From Nocardia huaxiensis (lineage in GTDB: Bacteria; Actinomycetota; Actinomycetes; Mycobacteriales; Mycobacteriaceae), in contig NZ_CP059399.1 in NCBI RefSeq assembly GCF_013744875.1, forward strand, positions 6,448,001-6,512,000: a stretch of DNA of 64,000 nt. Direction: 5' to 3'. The position numbers and the translations under genes were made by a program. The notes under the pieces were generated by a model. That model worked only from the letters and a program-made list of their open reading frames with translations. It did not search any database and had not been told where the DNA came from. Positions 1-8,391 of the stretch are shown here, piece after piece. The first letter of the stretch is position 1. Each line of letters begins with the position of its first letter.

Positions 1-1
1 G

Positions 2-103
2 GGTCACCCCACCTACGCGCACTCCGGCTGCGCCCAGCAGGCGGTCGACGAATATCTGAAGGGAGCGACGCTGCCCGCAGACGGCACGGCGTGCCCCGCG
101 TGA
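2..103 (+). CDS. C-terminal end of an exported alpha/beta hydrolase (TAP-like C-terminus), partial
   Basis: Only the last 33 codons are present; the gene enters from the left edge and ends at TGA 101-103. The tail contains GHPTYAHSGC followed by an AVDEYL helix and a Gly/Ala/Asp-rich end with a final Cys. This resembles the C-terminal TAP-like domain of secreted actinobacterial serine hydrolases, where the His of GHxxY completes the catalytic triad and the two Cys can form a disulphide. In Mycobacterium tuberculosis the gene just before aftC (Rv2672) is an exported protease-like hydrolase, so position agrees with this call. The family assignment is inferred from a short tail. Confidence 0.6.
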   Translation, partial: GHPTYAHSGCAQQAVDEYLKGATLPADGTACPA

Positions 104-161
104 AATTCCGTGCAGCACGCTCGAACACCGTGGGTCGCCGCATACTTGACGGTGGCTTTCG

Positions 162-1502
162 GTGTACCGTGCCCAGGTGTTCCTTCGCCAGCTCGAGCCC
201 CGCACCGCTCGGACCACCGCCGAGGTCCTGAACTTCGCACTGTGGCCGTTCGCGGTCCTGACCGTGCTGAACCGGGTCATCATCAAGGCGGTCAACGGGT
301 ACATCACCGATGACTTCCGGCCGGTGTACAACGCGTCGCTGCACTTTCTCAACCGGCAGCCCATCTACAACGCGAACTTCGACTCGACCGATCCGCACTA
401 CCTGTACCCGCCCAGCGGGACGCTGCTGATCTCTCCGCTGGCGATCCTCGATCCAGAGAAGTCGCGGTGGTGCTTCATTCTGCTGAACGCCGCCGCGATC
501 ATCCTCGCCGGGTATTTGTTGTTGCGGCTGTTCAACTTCGGGCTCTCCTCGGTGGCCGCGCCGGCCCTGCTGCTGGCCATGTTCGCCTCCGAGACGGTGA
601 CGAACACGCTGGTGTTCACCAATATCAACGGGTGCCTGTTCCTGTTGATGGTGGTGTTCTTCCATCTCATGCTCAAGCGCCAATGGCTATGGGCGGGTGT
701 GGCAATCGGGCTCACCATCGCGGTCAAGGGGCCGCTGCTGGCGCCACTGCTGGTGATTCCGCTGGTGCTGCGCGGGCGCGGACAGTGGCAGGTGCTGGTG
801 ACCGCGCTCGGAATTCCGGTGGCGCTCAACCTCGCCGCGTGGCCGCTCATCGTGGACTACAAGCAGTTCTGGACGCACACGCTGCCGTATCTGTCGGAGT
901 CGCGGGACTACTTCAACAGCGCGATCGTCGGCAACGCCGGCTACTACGGTGTCGCCGACTGGCTGACCTGGACCATGCGCATCGTCATCGGCGTGCTGGT
1001 GCTCATCTCGCTGTGGCTGCTGTACCGGTACTACCGCGACGACGAGGTGTTCTTCATCTGCACCACGTCCGGCATCCTCATCACCGCGACGCTGCTGCTC
1101 GGCTCGCTGGGCCAGATGTACTACTCCATGTACCTGTTCCCGCTGCTCATGACCGTCGTGCTGCGAAACTCGCTGCTGCGCAACTGGCCTGCCTGGGTGG
1201 CCATCTTCGGATTCATGTCCTACGACAAGTGGCTGTCGGATCGCTGGCAGAGCGCCGGGCGCACCCTGGAATACCTGCGCACCACCTTCGGCTGGGGGCT
1301 GCTGCTCATCGTCATCTTCTGCGTGCTCGCCGACCGCTACCTGGCGGCCAAGCGGGAGGGACGGCTGGAGACCGGCAAGACCCTCGACCCGGCCTGGATG
1401 CATCCGGAAACGGCTGTCGCCGCAGCCGCTCCGACGCGCAACGGCCGAGGTCACACTTCCGACAGCACTCCGTTCGAGCCGGAAACCGCTCCCACGCATT
1501 AG
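162..1502 (+). CDS. aftC: AftC-like alpha-(1->3) arabinofuranosyltransferase (GT-C fold)
   Basis: A 446-residue polytopic membrane protein of the GT87/DUF2029 type. In mycobacteria AftC uses decaprenylphosphoryl-arabinose to place alpha-1,3 branches in cell-wall arabinan and LAM on the outer face of the membrane. The motif ITDDFRPVYNAS near residue 48 holds the Asp pair expected for a GT-C catalytic loop, and DPHYLYPPSG follows, as in mycobacterial AftC. About ten hydrophobic segments follow, then a short hydrophilic C-tail rich in Ala, Thr and Pro. The start is GTG at 162. msrB begins 9 bp downstream, and the aftC-msrB order is that of mycobacteria. The length is close to that of mycobacterial AftC (about 430 residues). 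Confidence 0.88.
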   Translation: MYRAQVFLRQLEPRTARTTAEVLNFALWPFAVLTVLNRVIIKAVNGYITDDFRPVYNASLHFLNRQPIYNANFDSTDPHYLYPPSGTLLISPLAILDPEKSRWCFILLNAAAIILAGYLLLRLFNFGLSSVAAPALLLAMFASETVTNTLVFTNINGCLFLLMVVFFHLMLKRQWLWAGVAIGLTIAVKGPLLAPLLVIPLVLRGRGQWQVLVTALGIPVALNLAAWPLIVDYKQFWTHTLPYLSESRDYFNSAIVGNAGYYGVADWLTWTMRIVIGVLVLISLWLLYRYYRDDEVFFICTTSGILITATLLLGSLGQMYYSMYLFPLLMTVVLRNSLLRNWPAWVAIFGFMSYDKWLSDRWQSAGRTLEYLRTTFGWGLLLIVIFCVLADRYLAAKREGRLETGKTLDPAWMHPETAVAAAAPTRNGRGHTSDSTPFEPETAPTH

Positions 1503-1511
1503 CGTGGAGGC

Positions 1512-1952
1512 ATGAGTTCCGACTCCGACACCTCGCTACCGGCCCCGCGTATCCAGCTCACGCCGCAGGAATGGCGGGCCAAACTCTCCCCCGAGGAGTA
1601 CCGGGTCCTGCGTGAAGCAGGCACCGAACGCCCCTTCGTCGGCGAGTACACCGACACCGAAACCGAAGGCGTCTACTCGTGCCGGGCCTGCGGAGCCGAA
1701 TTGTTCCGCAGCTCCGAGAAATTCCACTCCCACTGCGGCTGGCCCTCCTTCTTCGACCCGGCCAAGTCCGACGCCGTCATCCTCAAAGCCGACGACTCCC
1801 TCGGCATGCACCGCGTGGAAGTCCTCTGCGCCAACTGCCACAGCCACCTCGGCCACGTCTTCGAAGGCGAGGGCTACAACACCCCCACCGACAAGCGCTA
1901 CTGCATCAACTCCATCTCCCTGCGTCTGATGCCGGACTCCCCCACCGCCTGA
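1512..1952 (+). CDS. msrB: Peptide methionine-R-sulfoxide reductase MsrB
   Basis: A 146-residue cytoplasmic enzyme that reduces the R epimer of methionine sulfoxide in proteins. Two CxxC pairs (C57/C60 and C106/C109) would bind the structural zinc. The catalytic Cys is C131 in RYCINSISLRL, and HSHCGWPSF gives C75 as a possible resolving Cys. Ordinary length for the family. It starts 9 bp after aftC stops, preceded by a GGAGG-like stretch in the aftC 3' end, so it is probably cotranscribed with aftC. It ends directly against the stop of the convergent gene. Confidence 0.95.
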   Translation: MSSDSDTSLPAPRIQLTPQEWRAKLSPEEYRVLREAGTERPFVGEYTDTETEGVYSCRACGAELFRSSEKFHSHCGWPSFFDPAKSDAVILKADDSLGMHRVEVLCANCHSHLGHVFEGEGYNTPTDKRYCINSISLRLMPDSPTA

Positions 1953-2669
1953 CTACCTGTCCTGCTTGTCCCACGGCTGCTCACCCAGCCAGCAGGGATA
2001 GCTGCGCAGCAGTGCGAACAGCGCGGCCACCAGCCGCGGGTCCGCGCTGTAGTCGAGCACCCGCAGCATCTCGTCCTCGAAGTCCAGGGCGAGTTCGCCG
2101 GATGCGCTGTCCCACAGCATGATCCGACGCGGTGTGCGCCCGATATCGCCATCGGCGCCGATGATCGCCAGCACGAGGATCACCAGCTGCACCGGGGATA
2201 TCAGCCACCAGAACAGCCACCAGCCGAGGCGGCCCTTGTACCCGGTCAGGGCCGCCCGGCCGGTCGGCGTCACGGTCCACCGGGTCCGCATCCGCCACCC
2301 GTGCGGGCCCGGCTCACGCACGACCACCCCGAGCGGTTCACCAGCGGCCCCGAGCACTTCGAACGTGGCCGGACCGCGCTTCACGGCGCTCTTCGTCACC
2401 ACCCTGGCGAAAACCTGCTGCCGCTGGCAGTCGGCCCACAGCACGAAAGCCCGCCCGCCGTTCTTGCGCATTTCCGCGTACTCGTCGAAGAACCGCGGCC
2501 GCATATCTCGTTCGACGTAGACGATCCGCCCACTCCCGGGAACCAGCCCGGGCATATTCGCCTCGCCGGATGTCCCGTGGCGTCCGCGCCGAGCGCTGGG
2601 CCGGATCGCCCACACCGACCCCCGACTGGACGGGTCGATACCCACGGCGCGATCCATCAACAGTCGCAT
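1953..2669 (-). CDS. Conserved hypothetical protein with one membrane segment
   Basis: 238 residues, family not recognised. The start is ATG at 2669, seven bases after a clear GGGGGAGG ribosome site; an upstream in-frame extension lacks one. The N-terminal 40 residues are basic. A soluble beta-rich stretch follows, and one strongly hydrophobic segment lies at about residues 149-170 (Trp-rich start). The acidic C-terminal part contains LDFEDEMLRVLDY. Its stop abuts the msrB stop with no spacer, so the two genes converge. A role in the envelope is possible but nothing in the sequence specifies it. Confidence 0.6.
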   Translation of the reverse strand: MRLLMDRAVGIDPSSRGSVWAIRPSARRGRHGTSGEANMPGLVPGSGRIVYVERDMRPRFFDEYAEMRKNGGRAFVLWADCQRQQVFARVVTKSAVKRGPATFEVLGAAGEPLGVVVREPGPHGWRMRTRWTVTPTGRAALTGYKGRLGWWLFWWLISPVQLVILVLAIIGADGDIGRTPRRIMLWDSASGELALDFEDEMLRVLDYSADPRLVAALFALLRSYPCWLGEQPWDKQDR

Positions 2670-2818
2670 CAGAATTCCTCCCCCACTGCTGTCACAGGCT
2701 CTCGGACCCGAGCAGCGAGCGGTCCGAAGGCCCCGGCGGACAAGCGTATTCGATATTTCTGTGATCATGGTGCGGGGGTTGTGAGCTGATCTCCGCAAGA
2801 TCGTGCACGGAGGTAATC

Positions 2819-3424
2819 ATGCAATCGCTCGTACTTCGACGTCGTGTGGGGTGCCTTCCCGCCGCAGCCCTCGTGGTGCTCGTCGTCGCGGCATCGGCCA
2901 TGCTCCCGAAGCTGCTGGATTGGTACGACGACAGACACCCTGCTGCGCCCGCGCCCGCCGATCTGTGCATCACCGTAGGGGTCGGGCTGTTCGAGCGGTT
3001 CGTGCCCGCTGCCCAACGTGACACCAGCGCGACCTATTCCTCGGGATCGGATGCCCGGTGTGCCTACCGTGAGAATTCCACCGCCGGCACCGACGAATAC
3101 GGACTTCTTCAGGTCCGTCTGCTGCGCTACGGACAGATCGGCTGGAACTCGGGAGCCGACTTGGCCGCGGACGCAATCGATTTCGGGTGCGAAAGCGCTT
3201 CGATCGCCGGACAGTTCAGGGACTCCACTGGTCTCGGCGACGAAGCATGTACCGCCTACACCGACGAGGGTGAGGGTGGTGTGGCGTACGGTGCGGCCGT
3301 GATCCGGCGGGGTGCGGACCTGATCCAGATCGACTACTACCGGCATCCAGGTAGCTCCGGGCAGGCCCTGGCAGCGGTCAATGAGGTTGCGAGGGCGCTG
3401 CTGGCCGCACAGTTACCGGAGTAG
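2819..3424 (+). CDS. Secreted or membrane-anchored protein, DUF3558-like
   Basis: 201 residues. ATG follows a GGAGG ribosome site at 6-7 bases. The basic N-terminus and the hydrophobic stretch AAALVVLVVAASAM (residues about 15-28) form a signal anchor; there is no lipobox Cys. The exported part holds four Cys, including LCITV and RCAYRE, which could pair in disulphides, and ends in an amphipathic helix. The pattern resembles the DUF3558-type exported proteins common in Nocardia and mycobacteria, but that match is by feel only. The function is unknown. Confidence 0.55.
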   Translation: MQSLVLRRRVGCLPAAALVVLVVAASAMLPKLLDWYDDRHPAAPAPADLCITVGVGLFERFVPAAQRDTSATYSSGSDARCAYRENSTAGTDEYGLLQVRLLRYGQIGWNSGADLAADAIDFGCESASIAGQFRDSTGLGDEACTAYTDEGEGGVAYGAAVIRRGADLIQIDYYRHPGSSGQALAAVNEVARALLAAQLPE

Positions 3425-3433
3425 AAGTCCTGT

Positions 3434-4984
3434 TCATGCGGTCGGCGGGGTGGGGACGTAGGTCAGGTCGGGCCAGGCTGCGGACATGGGGGCCACGGGG
3501 TTTCGGCAGATCCAGATGGTCACGTAGCGGTTCTGGCCACCGATGCCGAGAGCGTTGTTCAGGTGCAGGGCCGGGGTGGCGTCGGCGAAGGCGGACAGGA
3601 AGGCGCGTTGTTCACGGCCGGCGTCGTAGCCGACGTAGAGGATGGTTGTCGCCGCGTCCGGGGGTGGGCCGAATTCGGCGAAGCCGCGGTGGGGGCTGTA
3701 GATCGGGGGGATTGCTGTCGCAGGGCGGTAGTGGTCGAGGGCTGCGGCTTGGTTGTAGGCCGCGGCGACTACCGCGGTGTTGGCGCGGGCTGCGGGTGGG
3801 AGGCTGAGGGCTACGGTGTTCACCGCGTCGGCCAGGTCGGACCAGTAGTCGTTGCCGTAGTGGCGCAACGGTTCCCAGGGGCCGGAGGTGGGGGTGGTGA
3901 TCCAGCTTCGGGGGTAGGGCAGCAGGGCGAAGAAGACGGTCAGGACTGCGGACAGGGCGGTGAGGGCGACGAATGATCGGCGCAGTGGCACGCGTGGGGT
4001 GGCCGTGTCAAGGAGGGTCGAGAGGGTCGCCGCGCCGACTCCGAAGAGGGCAGGGATGATGCCGGCGACGTAGTAGGCGCGGCCGTGGCCGGCGATCACC
4101 AGGAACACCATGGCCACGGCTGCGATCAGGAGGAAGCGGTAGGGGCGCAGGTGTGGTTGACGGGTCAGGCCGTACAGGCTCAGCAGGGCCAGGCCGCCGC
4201 CGAGGAATCCGGTGAGGATCGCGATGGTGGCCAGGGTTGCCCACTGGCCGCCGCTCTGGGCGGTTTCCTGGGCGATGGCGTCGGTGGTGGCGAGTTTCGG
4301 CCAGTCTCGGGAGGCTTGCCACAGGAGGCCGGGCGTCGCCGCCGCAGCGAAGAAGAACAGGCCCAGCCATAGGGCGGGGCGGCGCATGACCTCGCGGGGA
4401 CCGGCCGTGAGCACACCCAGGCCGAGGCCGACTGCCAGGAGCGGCACGAGCCACTTGGCCTGGATGGCGACCGCAGCGGCCAGGCCCATGGCCAGGAGCA
4501 GGCGGTCCTGGTGGAGGCGGACCCAGCGGACCAGCAGCCAGGTGATGAGCGCCTGTAGGGCCAGGTCGAAGGAGACGGTGGTCAGGACGGTGAAGCCGAG
4601 GACCAGGGGTGACGCGACAACTGCTGCCGAGGCGAGCATTTGGTGGCGCGGGCGCGCGCCGAGCTCGAAGGCCACCGCGGCCGCGAGCACCGCCACCGCG
4701 ATCAGCATGAGCAGGCCGGGGATGCGCAGGGCCAGCGCCGATCCGGGTGCGATGAGGTCGCTCAGCCGGGCGATCATGGGGACGAGTGGGCCGTTGTCGG
4801 CGTATTCGATCGCCGGTCGCCGGCCGCACGCGAGGTAGTAGAGCTCGTCGCCGGCGAGCTGAAAACGAGCCGCCGAGACGGACAGCGCGAAGGTTGCCAG
4901 GCTCGAGATCAAGAGGACGCCGCGCCACGCAAACCGTGAATACGTAGTGGTCGGTTCGGTTTGAAGGTTGTAGGTGAGCGTCAC
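3434..4984 (-). CDS. Family 39-type (ArnT/PMT-like) membrane glycosyltransferase
   Basis: 516 residues with about 11 hydrophobic segments. The first loop holds GDELYYLACGR followed by EYADNGPLVPMIARL. This is the Asp/Glu-bearing signature of GT-C enzymes of the PMT/ArnT/DPM group that take a polyprenyl-phosphate sugar and glycosylate an acceptor outside the membrane. A soluble C-terminal domain of about 150 residues follows, as in ArnT-like proteins. The substrate cannot be read from sequence; mycolic actinobacteria have many such enzymes for envelope glycans. It is convergent with the 2819 gene, with only 9 bp between the stops. Confidence 0.75.
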   Translation of the reverse strand: MTLTYNLQTEPTTTYSRFAWRGVLLISSLATFALSVSAARFQLAGDELYYLACGRRPAIEYADNGPLVPMIARLSDLIAPGSALALRIPGLLMLIAVAVLAAAVAFELGARPRHQMLASAAVVASPLVLGFTVLTTVSFDLALQALITWLLVRWVRLHQDRLLLAMGLAAAVAIQAKWLVPLLAVGLGLGVLTAGPREVMRRPALWLGLFFFAAAATPGLLWQASRDWPKLATTDAIAQETAQSGGQWATLATIAILTGFLGGGLALLSLYGLTRQPHLRPYRFLLIAAVAMVFLVIAGHGRAYYVAGIIPALFGVGAATLSTLLDTATPRVPLRRSFVALTALSAVLTVFFALLPYPRSWITTPTSGPWEPLRHYGNDYWSDLADAVNTVALSLPPAARANTAVVAAAYNQAAALDHYRPATAIPPIYSPHRGFAEFGPPPDAATTILYVGYDAGREQRAFLSAFADATPALHLNNALGIGGQNRYVTIWICRNPVAPMSAAWPDLTYVPTPPTA

Positions 4985-5345
4985 TGATTCCCCGCTGAAT
5001 ACACATGCGCGATCCTCGATCGCTCGGGCAGTCTATGCCCGTACCAGCGCACACTAGCGCGGCGAGGTCCCAGCCTCCATATTTTGAAACAAAAGAGTTT
5101 CACCCCAAAACTGGGGGCATGACACCCGGACGCCCCGACGCGGGCCCATTTGCCGCTAAGTAGCCACCCCGAAAACACCTGCGGCGTGCCGCAGAGCGGC
5201 ACGCCGAGGACTGCTCGATCTCCCTGCGACCGCACCCCTCGGACAGCGCAAACAGCTGAGACGCAGAAACATTAAGGGGCATGCACGTTTTCGTGCATGC
5301 CCCGAATTAGGTGGGCACCCTTCCGGCTACCCCTCGCACACCCGC
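4985..5345. other. 361-bp gap between the GT39-like gene and hemQ
   Basis: No open frame here looks coding. The left part should carry the promoter of the leftward glycosyltransferase gene: the stretch 5080-5115 is locally AT-rich (runs of A and T around 5085-5110). The right end holds the hairpin at 5276-5303 that serves hemQ. Nothing else recognised. Confidence 0.5.
5276..5303 (-). terminator. 12-bp hairpin downstream of hemQ
   Basis: GGGGCATGCACG pairs perfectly with CGTGCATGCCCC around a TTTT loop. On the minus strand it lies 43 bp after the hemQ stop and is followed by a weak TTAATGTTT tract, so it fits termination of the hemQ transcript. Confidence 0.6.
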
Positions 5346-6041
5346 CTACGGCAGCGACGCCACCAGCTTCTCGACCTCCACGCGCGGGCCGGTGAAGAAC
5401 GGAATCTCCTCGCGCACATGCAGTCTCGCCTCGGTGGCGCGCAGGTCACGCATGAGATCGACAATGCGGTGCAGTTCCGGAGCCTCGAAGGCGAGGATCC
5501 ACTCGTAGTCGCCCAGCGCGAAGGAGGACACCGTATTGGCGCGCACGTCCGGGTAGCCGCGGGCGGCCTTGCCGTGATCGGCCAGCATCTTGCGACGCTC
5601 CTCATCGGGGAGCAGGTACCACTCGTAGGAGCGGACGAAGGGGTAGACGCAGATGTAGTTGCCCGGCTCCTCACCGGCCAGGAAGGCCGGAATGTGGGAC
5701 TTGTTGAACTCCGCCGGACGATGCAGCGCCGCGTTCGACCACACCGGGTTGCTGGCCTGGCCGAGCTCGGTGACGCGGCGGAAATCCGCGTAGGCGGCCT
5801 GCAGGTCCTCGATCTTCTCCGCGTGCCACCAGATCATGAAATCGGCGTCGGCGCGCATGCCGGCCACGTCGTAGATACCGCGCACCACGATGCCGCGCTC
5901 CTCGAGGGACTCGAAGAACTCGCGGGTCTCCTTGATCACGGCCTCGCGGTCCTCACCCAGCACACCGGGTTCCACCTGGAACACCGAGAACATGAGGTAG
6001 CGGATGGTCGAGTTCAGGGCCTGGTAATCGAGTCGCGCCAT
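5346..6041 (-). CDS. chdC: Coproheme decarboxylase HemQ/ChdC
   Basis: 231 residues of the chlorite-dismutase-like fold. The enzyme performs two oxidative decarboxylations of iron-coproporphyrin III to protohaem, the last step of the coproporphyrin-dependent haem route of Gram-positive bacteria. [14 protein letters not shown] at 132-145 contains Y133, at the place of the catalytic Tyr. ADHGKAAR supplies H156, the expected proximal haem ligand. Both are needed for decarboxylase rather than chlorite activity. The start ATG at 6041 gives the usual length. The order hemQ, cgoX, hemE on one strand matches mycobacteria, although a dehydratase/TetR pair is inserted here. Confidence 0.93.
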   Translation of the reverse strand: MARLDYQALNSTIRYLMFSVFQVEPGVLGEDREAVIKETREFFESLEERGIVVRGIYDVAGMRADADFMIWWHAEKIEDLQAAYADFRRVTELGQASNPVWSNAALHRPAEFNKSHIPAFLAGEEPGNYICVYPFVRSYEWYLLPDEERRKMLADHGKAARGYPDVRANTVSSFALGDYEWILAFEAPELHRIVDLMRDLRATEARLHVREEIPFFTGPRVEVEKLVASLP

Positions 6042-6102
6042 GCCACCATCGTGCCATTGCGGGTAAATACCCCCGGCGGCGGACCCTTTTCGGCGCGGAC
6101 GC

Positions 6103-6444
6103 TCAGAGCTCGGTGATCTGCGCGGCGATCAGGATCGCGCTGATACCGGCGGCCAGCGCCACCGCCCGCGCCGTCGCGCCCCAGCGTTTGTGCAGCACGC
6201 CGAGCAGGGCGATCAGGACACCGACGAGGAAGACCGCGCCCATGGTCGTCGTGCCTGACATCACCACGCCGACCTTCTCCAGCAGGACCGCGCCGTAGAG
6301 CAGCACCAGCCATTCGGCGACGAACAGCACCGGGAAGGCCAGAGCCGCTGTCTTCCACAGTTTCCGGCTCGTCAGCAGCGCCCGGCGGCCCGTGGGTCGC
6401 TGCTGCGGGTCTCGCCGTGTCGGGTAGTCCTGCCGCAGGCTCAT
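6103..6444 (-). CDS. Small membrane protein of unknown function
   Basis: 113 residues: a basic N-terminal tail of about 30 residues ([12 protein letters not shown]), then three or four hydrophobic segments ending in [23 protein letters not shown]-like ribosome site lies very close to the ATG. It sits 61 bp upstream of hemQ on the same strand and could be cotranscribed with it. I do not recognise a family, and a link to haem handling would rest on position alone. Confidence 0.6.
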   Translation of the reverse strand: MSLRQDYPTRRDPQQRPTGRRALLTSRKLWKTAALAFPVLFVAEWLVLLYGAVLLEKVGVVMSGTTTMGAVFLVGVLIALLGVLHKRWGATARAVALAAGISAILIAAQITEL

Positions 6445-6476
6445 TCCGCTCCCCTCTCGTGGCGACCGCGGGCGCC

Positions 6477-6523
6477 GTGAACGTGTTTGCGGGGTTATCG
6501 CGCAACCGGGCGGACACGTTCAC
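6477..6523 (-). terminator. Nested inverted repeat after the TetR gene
   Basis: GTGAACGTGT (6477-6486) pairs perfectly with ACACGTTCAC (6514-6523), and TTGCG/CGCAA nests inside the loop. It lies 27 bp past the stop of the leftward tetR gene, so it is probably a terminator or transcript-stabilising hairpin. No T-run is present. Confidence 0.45.
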
Positions 6524-6549
6524 ACGGGAGGGGCACGATGCGATGCGAA

Positions 6550-7209
6550 TCACTGTGCGCGAGCGGTGGACTCCCAGGAGGCGAGAAAGCGACGCAGGCC
6601 ATCGGTGAAGATCTCCGCGCCGCTGGTGACCAGGCCGGCGATCTTGTCCAGATGATGCGCCAGCAGCGGATGTTCCTCCGGGTCGTAGGCGGCCAGCGAC
6701 GAACGCACCCGCAGGCGAGTGGCTTTCGGGTCCTGGTAGTCCACCATGGCGGCATTGCCGAGGGTGTAGAGATACATCTCACGGTAGGCGTACAGGGCCT
6801 GGTCGATCGTCAGGCCCAGCGAAACATTGTCGGCCACTTGGGGTTCGAAGAGCCTGGTCAGCAGGCGCGGGCCGAGCCAGGGCCGCGGGCCGCGCAGCAG
6901 CACCAGGCCGGGATGGGCGGCCAGCAGCGTGTACAGGCCGGTGAAACGCTGTTCGGTGGCCTGCGCCCACGGCAGGGCGCCGGGGGCGATATCGGGCAGG
7001 CCGAGCGCCAGGTGGTCGACGAGCAGGTCCAGCAGACCGTGCAGGTCGCCGCCGCCGCGGCGCACCACGGTGGTGTGCGAGACCTGCAGAAAGGCCGCGA
7101 TGGCACGGAAACTCAGCTCGGACGGACCGCGGCGGCCGATGATCGCCAGGCCCGCCTCGGCAATGGCCTCCGGTGTCGCCTCGTCGAGTTCCTTCGACTT
7201 CCTGGGCAT
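6550..7209 (-). CDS. TetR-family transcriptional regulator
   Basis: 219 residues. The N-terminal helix-turn-helix (residues about 10-55) reads AGLAIIGRRGPSELSFRAIA then LQVSHTTVV, the usual TetR DNA-binding arrangement. The remaining all-helical domain would bind an unknown ligand. The start chosen is ATG at 7209; a longer in-frame reading upstream has no ribosome site and would run through the operator. It diverges from the threonine dehydratase gene, and a perfect palindrome lies in the 121-bp space between them, so it probably represses both itself and the dehydratase. Confidence 0.85.
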   Translation of the reverse strand: MPRKSKELDEATPEAIAEAGLAIIGRRGPSELSFRAIAAFLQVSHTTVVRRGGGDLHGLLDLLVDHLALGLPDIAPGALPWAQATEQRFTGLYTLLAAHPGLVLLRGPRPWLGPRLLTRLFEPQVADNVSLGLTIDQALYAYREMYLYTLGNAAMVDYQDPKATRLRVRSSLAAYDPEEHPLLAHHLDKIAGLVTSGAEIFTDGLRRFLASWESTARAQ

Positions 7210-7221
7210 GCGACCATCGTA

Positions 7222-7236
7222 AGTTACAGTGTAACT
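7222..7236. promoter_or_regulatory. TetR-type operator palindrome
   Basis: AGTTACA-G-TGTAACT is a perfect 7-1-7 inverted repeat, 13 bp upstream of the tetR start and about 95 bp upstream of the dehydratase start. Size, symmetry and position between divergent genes are typical of a TetR operator. Confidence 0.7.
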
Positions 7237-7330
7237 ATCTGCGTGCGCGGGCCGGGCGACACCCGGCGCCGACGCGAAAACCCGGTCCGCCCACCGGCAG
7301 TGGCCGATTCCGACACAGTGAGGACGCCTG

Positions 7331-8284
7331 TTGCAACCCACCTACGCCGATGTGCGGGCCGCGGCCGAACGAATATCCGGATACGTGCGGCACGTCACGC
7401 TCACCCCCGCCTGCCACCGTTCCATCCCGGGCGTCGGCGTCGGCACCCAGACCTGGCTCGCCCTCGAACATTTCCAGCACACCGGGAGTTTCAAGGCGCG
7501 CGGTGCGGTGAACTTCACACTCGCACACCGGGATCAAGGGCTGCTGCCCCGCTCCGGGATCACCATCGCCTCGGGCGGCAACGCCGGCGTGGCCTGCGCC
7601 TGGGCCGCGCGACGGATCGATACGGCCGCCACGGTCTTCCTGCCGGAAACCGCGCCGCCGGTGAAGGTCGCGCGACTGCGCCGGCTGGGCGCACAGGTCA
7701 TGTCCGCGGGGACCTCCTACGCCGAGGCCGCCGCCGACTGCGAACGCTATGCCGCGGCCACCGGAGCGCTGCGCTCACACGCCTACGACGACGCCTACAT
7801 CGCGGCCGGGGCGGGCACCATTGTCGACGAAATGCTCGCCCGCGCAGGCGGACTCGACACCATCATGGTGTCGGTCGGCGGGGGCGGGCTGTTCACCGGG
7901 GTGGCGATCGCGGCCGCCCACCACGGGATCCGGGTCGTGGCCGTGGAGCCCGAGCACTGCCGCGCCTTCAATGCCGCACTGACGCAAGGACATCCGGTCG
8001 ACGTCCCGGTGGACTCCATCGCGGCCGACGCGCTCGGGGCGCGCCGCGTGACGCCCATGGCGCTGACCGCGGCGGCCGCAGCCGACGTGCAGTCGGTGCT
8101 CGTCAGTGACGAGGAGATCAGCGCCGCCCGCCAATACCTGTGGGACGATCGGCGCCTCGCCGTCGAGCACGCCGCCGCAGCCGCCTATGCCGCACTGCAT
8201 TTCGGCGCCTACCGCAGCCGGCCGGGCGAACGCGTCGCCGTCGTGCTGTGCGGCGCGAACACCGACCCGAGCGATCTCACGTAG
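7331..8284 (+). CDS. PLP-dependent threonine/serine dehydratase
   Basis: 317 residues of fold-type II PLP enzymes. HTGSFKARGA at 50-59 gives K55 as the Schiff-base lysine; SGGNAG at 81-86 is the Asn loop that holds the PLP ring; SVGGGGLFTG is the phosphate-binding glycine loop. The architecture matches short catabolic threonine/serine dehydratases that deaminate L-Thr to 2-oxobutyrate or L-Ser to pyruvate. There is no ACT regulatory domain, so it is not a feedback-controlled biosynthetic IlvA. It starts at TTG 7331 and is controlled, by position, by the divergent TetR protein. Substrate preference cannot be decided; a diaminopropionate or hydroxyaspartate enzyme remains possible. Confidence 0.85.
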   Translation: MQPTYADVRAAAERISGYVRHVTLTPACHRSIPGVGVGTQTWLALEHFQHTGSFKARGAVNFTLAHRDQGLLPRSGITIASGGNAGVACAWAARRIDTAATVFLPETAPPVKVARLRRLGAQVMSAGTSYAEAAADCERYAAATGALRSHAYDDAYIAAGAGTIVDEMLARAGGLDTIMVSVGGGGLFTGVAIAAAHHGIRVVAVEPEHCRAFNAALTQGHPVDVPVDSIAADALGARRVTPMALTAAAAADVQSVLVSDEEISAARQYLWDDRRLAVEHAAAAAYAALHFGAYRSRPGERVAVVLCGANTDPSDLT

Positions 8285-8391
8285 GGATTCCGGCGGTCAC
8301 GGGGGCCTCCAGGATCATCGGCCGGGGATGACCGATCCGATATTGCGGCGGGAGCTGGAAACCCTGTTCGGGCAGGACAGTTCGCGGCAGA

